This document shows, piece by piece, positions 1-5,405 of a stretch of DNA of 5,405 nucleotides. How positions within the stretch are numbered: the first letter of the stretch is position 1; each line of letters starts with the position of its first letter. The position numbers and the translations under genes are program-made. The notes beneath the pieces are model-generated. The model did not search any database. It saw only the letters and a program-made list of their open reading frames with translations, and had not been told where the DNA came from. The stretch is from an uncultured Verrucomicrobiota bacterium (GTDB taxonomy: Bacteria > Verrucomicrobiota > Verrucomicrobiia > Limisphaerales > SXTU01), in NCBI GenBank assembly GCA_903863315.1, contig CAIPBN010000310.1, positions 1 to 5,405 on the forward strand, in the 5' to 3' direction.

Positions 1-121
1 CGCTGCGCTTCAGAAAGCGGGCGAGTTTGCGGGCTTGCTGCCTGCCTTCGGGCGAAAGGGGGCGGAGCGCATCGTCCGGGCCATCGAGAGCGGCCGCGTG
101 GCGGAGAAAGTAGAGTCGCAT
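1..121 (-). CDS. SixA-like histidine phosphatase, N-terminal fragment (cut by window edge)
   Basis: Only the first 40 codons are inside the window; the gene continues beyond base 1. It starts at an ATG at 121-119 and opens MRLYFLRHAAALDG, a β-strand followed by the Arg-His catalytic motif of the histidine phosphatase (phosphoglycerate mutase-like) superfamily, with R7 and H8 as the expected phosphate-binding and phospho-accepting residues. The following RPLSPEGRQQARKLARFL (residues 20-37) matches the 'RPLTxxGxxxxxxxAxxL' helix typical of SixA proteins, which remove phosphate from phosphohistidine, for example on HPt domains or phosphotransferase-system proteins. The family usually has about 150-170 residues, so most of the gene is missing here, including the second catalytic histidine. 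The ATG lies where SixA proteins normally start, no in-frame start codon is seen just upstream, and there is no clear Shine-Dalgarno. It follows the paralog operon on the same strand after 69 bp, so cotranscription is possible. The family is fairly sure; the substrate is unknown. Confidence 0.8.
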   Translation of the reverse strand, partial: MRLYFLRHAAALDGPDDALRPLSPEGRQQARKLARFLKRS

Positions 122-190
122 CTGGGTGATGAAATCAGGTCTTGGACTTGCCGGGTGGAGCGTGTCCGCGCGGGCGTTTGCCGGGTGGTG
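122..190. other. Intergenic gap between paralog C and the SixA-like gene
   Basis: This is the only non-coding stretch in the window. On the transcribed strand it shows no stem-loop followed by a T-run, so no intrinsic terminator is evident, and no convincing -35/-10 pair was seen. It contains two copies of an 11-bp direct repeat and a small GC palindrome at 166-173. The SixA-like gene may be read through from the operon upstream. Confidence 0.55.
148..188. repeat. Pair of 11-bp direct repeats in the intergenic gap
   Basis: The plus-strand word TTGCCGGGTGG occurs at 148-158 and again at 178-188, exactly 30 bp apart start to start. Three helical turns of spacing would suit a dimeric regulator, but in GC-rich DNA two copies could be chance. 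No regulator can be named. Confidence 0.35.
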
Positions 191-1561
191 CTACGGCTGG
201 GGCTGAAACACAATCCGGCTGAAGGCGCGCGGGGCGATCTCAGCCTTGCCGAAGCTGGTGCTGTTCACCCGCACGGCTTTCTCCGTCCAGCTTTCCAGTG
301 CAAAGGTCAGGCTGCCGCGACCGGCGAAGAAGGCGCGGATTTCGCCGGGCTGCAGGGGCGCGGGCTGGCTGCGGTCGGTGGCCAGGTCCAGTTGGGCGAT
401 GCGTTCGATGGGCACTTCAATGGGGCCGCTGGCGGTGGCGAGACGGAATTTGCCGTCCTTCCACTCGATCACCTGGCCCACCACCGAATCGCGGTTCACG
501 AGGCGCGCGACATCGTCCTTCACATTGGCAACGAGCGGGGCGACGTGTTCATCCAGGCGGCCGTCCCACTCGGTGATGCGGAGGTTGGCGAGGCGCAGCG
601 GGCCCTGGCCTTGATGCACAAAGCGGATGCCGGTGCCACGCGCGGCGAAGCCCTCCGGGTCCACCCACTGCTTGGCCACCACACCGTTGATGAGGAGCGT
701 CAGGCTCTTCTGTTCCCGGCTGCTCTTGATGGCGATGCGGGCTTGGTTGGTCTGCTGGAGCGTGGGGATGATCGCCATGCCAATCTGGCGGATGGGTTCG
801 TTCTGCCGCACTAGCAGGACTTGGGTGGAGTAGCTGTTCACTTGCAGGCTGTAGAAGGGGCAGAACGGCGGTTCCTTGGCCGTGTCCGCCAAGCGCACCG
901 GCTGGAGGGAATCAGTGTAGAGCGCGATGGCCAGCGCGAAAGTGCCGCGCCACGCGAGGTCGAATTCCATGCTCGATTCGGGCGGGAGCTTCACGTCGCG
1001 GGCGATGGACGCGGACTGAGCGGCCACAAACGCGCCGTTGAGGAAATGCCATTCGCCCGCGTTGGCCACGCCGGGCAGGCCCTTGCCGTGCGTCCAGCCG
1101 TCCATTCCATCGGGGCCGGCGAAGATTGCGCGCGGGGCGCCGCCCGCCGGCCGCAGCGCGGCAACCCGGGCGCGGGGCAGTGTGAGCGGACCGGCGAACC
1201 AGGTGTCCAGCACGAGCTCGCGGGCGTTGAGCGAGGTGAGGTTGCCGGAGAGTTCGTCGCCGTTGGTGAGGCGCACGAAGCAGAAATTCGGCGAGCCGGC
1301 GGGCGGGGCTGGCTGCGCGCCCAGATGGACTTCCGCCAGCGCGCCGGGAGTGAACTGCATCGCGGCCGGAGCATCGGCGTGCCGCCAGCGCAGGCCGTTG
1401 GTCGGCGTGATGGATTCGAGCTGGCCCGTGAGGAGGTCGCCGTTGCGGAAGAGCAGGGCGTGCGGGGCGGCCAGCGTATTCAACGCGCCGAGCACGAGCA
1501 GCAACGCGAGGCACGCTCGCCCGCGCAGCCGCTGGCAACTGGGTTGGAAGGCCGGGGTCAT
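191..1561 (-). CDS. Secreted DUF1080/LamG-like protein with four β-cassettes (paralog C)
   Basis: A 456-residue protein of unrecognised function. Residues 1-32 form a signal peptide: a basic stretch (QRLRGRA), a hydrophobic core (CLALLLVLGAL) and likely cleavage near TLA-A, so export across the inner membrane is expected. The mature protein has two β-cassettes at about 36-80 (LLFRNGDLLTGQL) and 94-138 (VRLTNGDELSGNL, then LDTWFAGPL). A LamG/DUF1080-like middle follows at about 147-334, opening FAGPDGMDGW and WHFLNGAF and closing LRITEWDG. Two more cassettes lie at about 351-393 (NRDSVVGQV, IEVPIERI) and 406-452. The DUF1080 entry resembles the usual 'LFNGKDLxGW...WxxxDGxL'; that family occurs in carbohydrate-related secreted proteins, but no catalytic residues can be assigned. 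The start ATG overlaps the stop of paralog B by 4 bp (ATGA), so translation is probably coupled. Unlike A and B it lacks a C-terminal tail after the last cassette. Gene and export are quite sure; function is unknown. Confidence 0.9.
   Translation of the reverse strand: MTPAFQPSCQRLRGRACLALLLVLGALNTLAAPHALLFRNGDLLTGQLESITPTNGLRWRHADAPAAMQFTPGALAEVHLGAQPAPPAGSPNFCFVRLTNGDELSGNLTSLNARELVLDTWFAGPLTLPRARVAALRPAGGAPRAIFAGPDGMDGWTHGKGLPGVANAGEWHFLNGAFVAAQSASIARDVKLPPESSMEFDLAWRGTFALAIALYTDSLQPVRLADTAKEPPFCPFYSLQVNSYSTQVLLVRQNEPIRQIGMAIIPTLQQTNQARIAIKSSREQKSLTLLINGVVAKQWVDPEGFAARGTGIRFVHQGQGPLRLANLRITEWDGRLDEHVAPLVANVKDDVARLVNRDSVVGQVIEWKDGKFRLATASGPIEVPIERIAQLDLATDRSQPAPLQPGEIRAFFAGRGSLTFALESWTEKAVRVNSTSFGKAEIAPRAFSRIVFQPQP
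1558..1561 (-). promoter_or_regulatory. ATGA stop/start overlap (translational coupling B to C)
   Basis: The plus strand reads TCAT here, giving ATGA on the coding strand. The TGA of paralog B (1560-1558) overlaps the ATG of paralog C (1561-1559). The nearest GGAGG on the coding strand lies about 20 nt upstream of the ATG, too far for a standard ribosome binding site, which fits reinitiation by ribosomes finishing paralog B. Confidence 0.75.
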
Positions 1562-3072
1562 CGCTCGAAAAGCTGTTGTGCCTCCGTGCCAAAAAACGGG
1601 AGGTCGGGCGTGGCGGGTTCACGTCCGGGGTTGAAGCGCAGGTGGCGCACCCACCGGCTGTCGAATTGCAGCGCGCCGAAGTGCGGGCTGGCTCCGGCCA
1701 GTTGCCGGCCATCCCAGCGGGCCTCCCGCAGCGCGATGGTCTCGCCGCTGCTCAGGCGGGCGTGCAGTTCGCCGGGCGGTGGATTGGTGGCGGGCGGGCG
1801 GAGCGGGGCGAAGACAATGTGGGTCACGCGGGTCAGCGGGATCTGCAGCCGGCCGGCGGGCAGGTTGAGGGTGAGCTTGCCGTCTTGAATGCCTTCAGCC
1901 TGCCCCTCAGCCCGATCCTGGTTGGCGAAGCGGACGAGATGGCCGGTGAGGTTCGTCACGCTGAAGTCGTCCTCGATGGGGCGGCCATCCCAGGTGGAGA
2001 GCTTGATGCCGCTGATCTGCACGCCGTTGTTCAGCGAGAAGAAGGAGACGCCCGTGCCCGGCACCGTGGCCGGCCGGCCGGCCTTCACCGCCTCAGCCAC
2101 CTTGGACGGCAGGTCAGGGTCGAGCCCCGGCTGGTTCTTCAGCGCGTTAGGATCATTCCATTGCTGGATGTGCTTGCCGTCCACGAACAAGTTGAGGGTG
2201 CCGACGTTCAGGTCCGCGCGGATTTCGATGTGCATTTTCTTGCCCGGCACAAAGCCCGGAAACTGGGCCTGGCCAAGGTGCTGCATGCCGAAGTTGCCCT
2301 GCCCGCGCATCGCGTTCACGTAGCCGAGGCCGAAGTTGAACTGGTAGCCGGAGCTGGCGAAGTTGAAGCGGTTCACCGCGTCCGTGTAGAGGCTGAAGTA
2401 GAGGTTGAACGCGTTGGCCGCCGCCACCTCGAACTCCACGCGCGTCTGCGGCGGCAGCTTGAAGTCGCGCCCGAGGAAGGCGTTCGCGCCGCCGCTCAGG
2501 ACGCCATCACGGAACTGCCACGAGGTCGGCGTGGGACCGGCATTCCAGCCCTCCAGCCCGTCCGGACCGTTGTAGAGCGTGGCGATGCCGCGGGCGAGAA
2601 AGGCGACCGACTGCACCTCGGTCCGGGGGGCGCGCAGCTTGCCGGCGAACCACGTTTCCAGCTCGATGTGCCCCGCATCGAGGCCCAGCAGGTGGCCGGT
2701 CAGCTCGTCCCCGTTGGTGAAGCGAAAGCGGCAGGAGGGATGCGCGCTGGCCGGTGGGGGCGGCGGTGCGGCCTGGGCGAAACGGATCTGGTGGGCGTTG
2801 CGCGGGAGAAATTCGAGCGGCGCAGCCGACGCCGGGTGCTGCCAGCGGATGCCCTTCTGCGGGGCAATCGCGGTCAGGCTGCCATGCAACGTCGAGCCAT
2901 CCAGCAGTTGAAAGACATCCACGGCTGGCTGGGCGTGGGCGGAGAGGGTGAGGACCAGCAGCAACGCGCCGAGCCAGAGGCAGTTGCCAGCGCTCGTCTG
3001 CCGTCCGTGCGCGGCTGCGCGAAGGCTGGCGGGGGCCGGCTGCGCAAGGTTGGAGGCCGCAGGTTGATTCAC
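1558..3072 (-). CDS. Secreted DUF1080/LamG-like protein with four β-cassettes (paralog B)
   Basis: A 504-residue protein if it starts at GTG 3072-3070. That codon overlaps the stop of paralog A by 4 bp (GTGA), matching the junction at the other end of this gene. An in-frame ATG at 3108 would add 12 residues but overlap paralog A by 40 bp and also has no Shine-Dalgarno. With the GTG start, residues 1-48 hold a longish signal peptide with hydrophobic core LWLGALLLVLTLSAHAQ and likely cleavage after AHA. Cassettes 1 and 2 lie at about 54-98 (LLDGSTLHGSL) and 114-158 (TNGDELTGHL, LETWFAGKL). The LamG/DUF1080-like domain at about 167-363 opens YNGPDGLEGW and WQFRDGVL and closes LSTWDG. Cassettes 3 and 4 are at about 378-421 (ANQDRAEGQ, LQIPLTRV) and 435-482, followed by a short tail ending QLFER. 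A segment of about 30 residues at 309-338 is absent from the paralogs. Probably periplasmic or extracellular; function unknown. Confidence 0.9.
   Translation of the reverse strand: MNQPAASNLAQPAPASLRAAAHGRQTSAGNCLWLGALLLVLTLSAHAQPAVDVFQLLDGSTLHGSLTAIAPQKGIRWQHPASAAPLEFLPRNAHQIRFAQAAPPPPPASAHPSCRFRFTNGDELTGHLLGLDAGHIELETWFAGKLRAPRTEVQSVAFLARGIATLYNGPDGLEGWNAGPTPTSWQFRDGVLSGGANAFLGRDFKLPPQTRVEFEVAAANAFNLYFSLYTDAVNRFNFASSGYQFNFGLGYVNAMRGQGNFGMQHLGQAQFPGFVPGKKMHIEIRADLNVGTLNLFVDGKHIQQWNDPNALKNQPGLDPDLPSKVAEAVKAGRPATVPGTGVSFFSLNNGVQISGIKLSTWDGRPIEDDFSVTNLTGHLVRFANQDRAEGQAEGIQDGKLTLNLPAGRLQIPLTRVTHIVFAPLRPPATNPPPGELHARLSSGETIALREARWDGRQLAGASPHFGALQFDSRWVRHLRFNPGREPATPDLPFFGTEAQQLFER
3069..3072 (-). 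promoter_or_regulatory. GTGA stop/start overlap (translational coupling A to B)
   Basis: The plus strand reads TCAC, giving GTGA on the coding strand. The TGA of paralog A (3071-3069) overlaps a GTG (3072-3070) in frame with paralog B. It decides the preferred start of B, because it copies the ATGA arrangement at the B/C junction and leaves a normal signal peptide just downstream. The competing start is ATG at 3108. Confidence 0.55.
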
Positions 3073-5405
3073 GGGCGCGGGAATAGATGGTCCGTCCCCC
3101 CGCCCCATTCATCAGTGACGGCCCGCGCGGCGGTGGGGTTGAAGCGCAGGGATCGCACCGCGGCCGGCTGCAACCGGAGCTGGCCAAAGACCGGGCTGGT
3201 GGCGGTGATGACTTCGCCCTCCCAGCGTTCAAGGGCCAGCGTGAGCCGCTCGTTGCGATGCAGCGAGAGCTGGACAGCGCCGGAGTTGGTGGTCGTGGCG
3301 GCCGCCGGGGTGGGCAATGCGATGGTCGCCACCCGGGTGATCGGAATTTCCAGCCGTCCGCCGGCGGCCTGCAGGACGAGCCGGTTCTGCTGGATTTCCT
3401 GGATGGCCCCGCTGGCTCGGTCCTGGTTGACGAACTTCACCGTCGCCTCCTGGGCCTCCGCCTCCGCTGGCGTCTCCCCGGCCGCTCCGTCCCACGGGCT
3501 GATGCGGATGTTGCCGACCCGCAGCTTGGCATTGACGTTGAAATTGTAGAACACGATTCCCGTGCCGTTGCCCGGACGGCCCAGACCTCGCCAATCCTGG
3601 ACTTTCTCGCCGTCGGCCAGGACGGTGACGGACTCCTTGTCCGTATCGAGCAGGAAGGTGAGGCGCACGGAATTCTTGTTCACCATCTGCGGCACGCGCG
3701 CCGAGGTGACCGCGCCGCCGCTCCGGCGCATCGGGTAAAGCAGGCCGCTGGCCGAGGAGTAAAACTGCCAGCCGTCGCTGAAGTCGAAGTGCTCCACGCT
3801 CCGGGTGTAAAACTGGAATCGGAAGTAAGGCTGGCCCTTCCACGCCAGATCGAACTCCACGCGCGCCTTGGCGGGCAGGTTGCATTCGCGCCCGAGCGTG
3901 CCGGTGCTGACGGAGTAAAAGGCTCCGTTGCGGAAGACCCACGATGGTCCGGCGGGAGCGGCTGCCGGGACATCGCCTCCGCCGGCCGGCTGCGCAAATG
4001 GAACCGCTGGTGGTGGCACCGGCAGCGCGGCGATGAGCGGGGCAGGGGGCAGTTCCTCGAACGGTGCCATTTTGCCGGCGAGGCGGCGCTCCAGTAGATG
4101 AACTTCCGCGCGGAGCATGGCGGAGAAGCGCGCAGTCTTGACGGGGTCGTGCTGCCAGTCCGGCGGTTGCTTAAACTCGGCAAACCACTGTTCGAGGACG
4201 GCGCGCGAAGTTTGCTTTTCAGCCAGCGCGGTGCGGACCAATTCGGACTTGAGAAGGTCGGCGAGCGTCCGGGTCTTTTCGGCAGCGGCCACGAGCGGTT
4301 CAAGTTCGGCGTCGGCGAGCACCTTTCGCGCAGGCTTCGCCGTAGCCGCAGCAGGGGGCAAGCCTGCCGCTGGCAGTTTGGGAAGCGCATCGGCGGGGGC
4401 AGCCTTTTCCAGCCTGCGTTGAATCTCTTCTCTCACCCGCTGCAGCACGGCCGGCTCCACCGCCGGCGCAGGCGGTTGGATAAGGTTTTGCTGAACCAGC
4501 GGCGCGGCGCGAATCACGCGCGGGCCCAGGAGGTTGGCGGCCGGGGGAGGAATGGGCACGGCGTCGCCTGCCGCGCCCGCTGCCGCATGGCTCGCCAGGC
4601 GCTGCCCATCCTTCAAGGCCATCTCCCATTGGGTGATGTAGTCCACGAGCGTCTTCTCGCCCTGCCGGCTTAACTGCACCGTGAGGGCGTTGAACAAGGC
4701 CAAGGCTTGGCGCTCGCGCGGTGCGGGACGGCTCACCGGCACAGCCGCCGGGGCTGGCAGGCGCGGCGGTGGCGGGACTGCTGCGGGCGGGATTTTTTGT
4801 TCGACGAGCGCCTCGGCCTCCTTCAGCCGCTTGGTCAGGGCTTCTTTGACCACCGGGGTGGCGTTGTCGCCGAGCCGCGCAAGTTCCACCTTGAGCTGGG
4901 CCACGAGCTCTGGTGGCGCGGGTGCTTTTGGTTCCGGGGCCTTGGGGACCGCTGGCTCCACAACGCGGAACCGATTGGCTGGTTCGGGTGCTGGCACGAC
5001 GTTGTTGAAAAACACATCGCCCGCGCGGCGGAACACGGGGTTAGCGTTGCCACCTGCGCTGATGCGCCACTCATCTGCCGCTTGTGGACCTTCGTAGGTC
5101 GGCTGGTCGGCGTGCAGGAAGGTGAGGCTGGACAAGCCCGCGCGCTGGCCCCGCAGGCGTCCTGCAAACCAAGTCTCCAGCTCAAACCGCTCCCCGTCCA
5201 GCGACACCAACTGGCCCTCGACCTCGTCCCCGCCCGCCAGCCGGAGGCGGCAGAGCGGCGCATGGTTGGTGGGAGGCTGCGGGGCGGGGCGGGAAAACTG
5301 GACGGCGTTGAGATTGCTCGTGCTGAACTCCAGTGGTTGCCGGGCATTCGGGTGCTTCCACAGCAGCACGTCCGCACGCACGGAGAGCAGTTCGCCGCGC
5401 AGGAA
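3069..5405 (-). CDS. Cassette/LamG-like paralog A with large Pro/Ala-rich helical insert (5'-partial)
   Basis: The frame is open to the right edge of the window (778 residues visible), so the true start and any signal peptide lie outside. A GTG at 5381 is an unlikely start: the eight codons before it (FLRGELLS) continue the first cassette, matching LHGSLTAI in paralog B. Residues 1-38 are the rest of cassette 1. Cassette 2 is about 52-97 (GGDEVEGQL, LETWFAGRL). YEGPQAADEW (104-113) begins the LamG/DUF1080-like domain, which is interrupted and resumes at 489 with WVFRNGAFYS, ending near NIRISPWDG (632-640). Between them, residues 114-488 are an insert of Pro/Ala linkers and predicted helical blocks, absent from B and C. 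Cassettes 3 and 4 are about 653-697 (VNQDRASGAI, LEIPITRV) and 711-757, then a tail ending HLFPRP. It is the first visible gene of a coupled operon with B and C. The family is sure from internal comparison; function is unknown. Confidence 0.88.
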   Translation of the reverse strand, partial: FLRGELLSVRADVLLWKHPNARQPLEFSTSNLNAVQFSRPAPQPPTNHAPLCRLRLAGGDEVEGQLVSLDGERFELETWFAGRLRGQRAGLSSLTFLHADQPTYEGPQAADEWRISAGGNANPVFRRAGDVFFNNVVPAPEPANRFRVVEPAVPKAPEPKAPAPPELVAQLKVELARLGDNATPVVKEALTKRLKEAEALVEQKIPPAAVPPPPRLPAPAAVPVSRPAPRERQALALFNALTVQLSRQGEKTLVDYITQWEMALKDGQRLASHAAAGAAGDAVPIPPPAANLLGPRVIRAAPLVQQNLIQPPAPAVEPAVLQRVREEIQRRLEKAAPADALPKLPAAGLPPAAATAKPARKVLADAELEPLVAAAEKTRTLADLLKSELVRTALAEKQTSRAVLEQWFAEFKQPPDWQHDPVKTARFSAMLRAEVHLLERRLAGKMAPFEELPPAPLIAALPVPPPAVPFAQPAGGGDVPAAAPAGPSWVFRNGAFYSVSTGTLGRECNLPAKARVEFDLAWKGQPYFRFQFYTRSVEHFDFSDGWQFYSSASGLLYPMRRSGGAVTSARVPQMVNKNSVRLTFLLDTDKESVTVLADGEKVQDWRGLGRPGNGTGIVFYNFNVNAKLRVGNIRISPWDGAAGETPAEAEAQEATVKFVNQDRASGAIQEIQQNRLVLQAAGGRLEIPITRVATIALPTPAAATTTNSGAVQLSLHRNERLTLALERWEGEVITATSPVFGQLRLQPAAVRSLRFNPTAARAVTDEWGGGTDHLFPRP
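3942..5066 (-). other. In-frame Pro/Ala-rich helical insert within paralog A
   Basis: This region encodes residues 114-488 of paralog A and separates two halves of what is a continuous domain entry in paralogs B and C, where only 8-15 residues join the corresponding tryptophans. It alternates proline/alanine-rich linkers with likely amphipathic helices at about 164-205 (LVAQLKVELARL), 229-276 (RERQALALFNAL), 317-336 (VLQRVREEIQRRLEK) and 362-448 (including ELEPLVAAAEKTRTLADLLK and LRAEVHLLERRLAGK). No stop codon, frameshift, terminal inverted repeat or transposase remnant is seen, and codon choice stays GC-rich. It may be a stalk, an oligomerisation segment or a partner-binding region; this is inference from composition only. 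Confidence 0.7.

Noticed and set aside
160..176. GC palindrome (CCGCGCGG at 166-173) as a possible terminator
   Set aside because: It has no loop, the outer bases pair only through G-U, and no T-run follows on the minus strand.
10..213. 67-codon minus-strand open frame near the left edge
   Set aside because: It is in a different frame from the SixA-like gene and overlaps both that gene and the end of paralog C; its Ser/Arg/Thr/Pro-rich product has no motif.
35..814. 259-codon open frame on the plus strand
   Set aside because: Antisense to paralog C and the SixA-like start; it is explained by the codon structure of those genes.
1490..1561. Lipoprotein signal for paralog C (cysteine in RACLALLLV), with a similar cysteine in B
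   Set aside because: The cysteine is at the start of the hydrophobic core, not after a lipobox at its end, so ordinary signal peptidase I cleavage is more likely.
821..1888. 355-codon open frame on the plus strand
   Set aside because: Antisense to paralog C and the end of B, with low-complexity Arg/Gly/Ala-rich translation and no recognisable motif.
1576..3549. 657-codon open frame on the plus strand
   Set aside because: It lies antisense to paralog B and the end of A, spans the gene junction, and gives an Arg/Gly/Ala/Val-rich product without domain logic. The minus-strand proteins have signal peptides and collinear paralogous motifs, so this is a GC-rich shadow.
3087..4097. 336-codon open frame on the plus strand
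   Set aside because: Antisense to paralog A, with biased composition and no domain features.
3942..5066. Insert in paralog A as a mobile element or intein
   Set aside because: There are no terminal inverted repeats, no transposase or homing endonuclease motifs, and no intein splice-junction residues; it is in frame and compositionally similar to the Pro/Ala linkers of the family.

Overview
This is a GC-rich stretch of bacterial chromosome in which every supportable gene is on the minus strand, so transcription runs from high to low coordinates. Three large paralogous genes follow one another almost without gaps, and the start of a fourth, unrelated gene is cut by the left edge. The protein style (secreted proteins with repeated 'NGDxLxG' β-cassettes, a DUF1080/LamG-like middle with a 'GPDGLEGW' entry, and Pro/Ala-rich linkers) suggests the PVC group, most likely Verrucomicrobiota and less likely Planctomycetota. 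This rests on protein style only, because the window has no rRNA or other taxonomic marker.

Layout in transcription order: (A) 5405-3069 is a 778-residue 5'-truncated protein of the shared family, with an extra Pro/Ala-rich helical insert of about 375 residues. (B) 3072-1558 is a 504-residue secreted paralog. (C) 1561-191 is a 456-residue secreted paralog. (D) 190-122 is a 69-bp gap. (E) 121-1 is the first 40 residues of a SixA-like histidine phosphatase, truncated by the window end. A/B and B/C join by 4-bp stop/start overlaps (GTGA and ATGA), the usual sign of one translationally coupled operon.

A, B and C share one plan: two β-rich cassettes, a concanavalin/LamG-like (DUF1080-like) domain, then two more β-rich cassettes. 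B and C carry evident signal peptides; the N-terminus of A is outside the window. The likely picture is three cosecreted, related envelope or extracellular proteins made in coordinated amounts, perhaps assembling together or binding related ligands. No enzymatic residues can be assigned and their function is unknown. The SixA-like gene may simply be a downstream operon neighbour. No RNA genes, mobile elements, CRISPR arrays or convincing terminators were seen.
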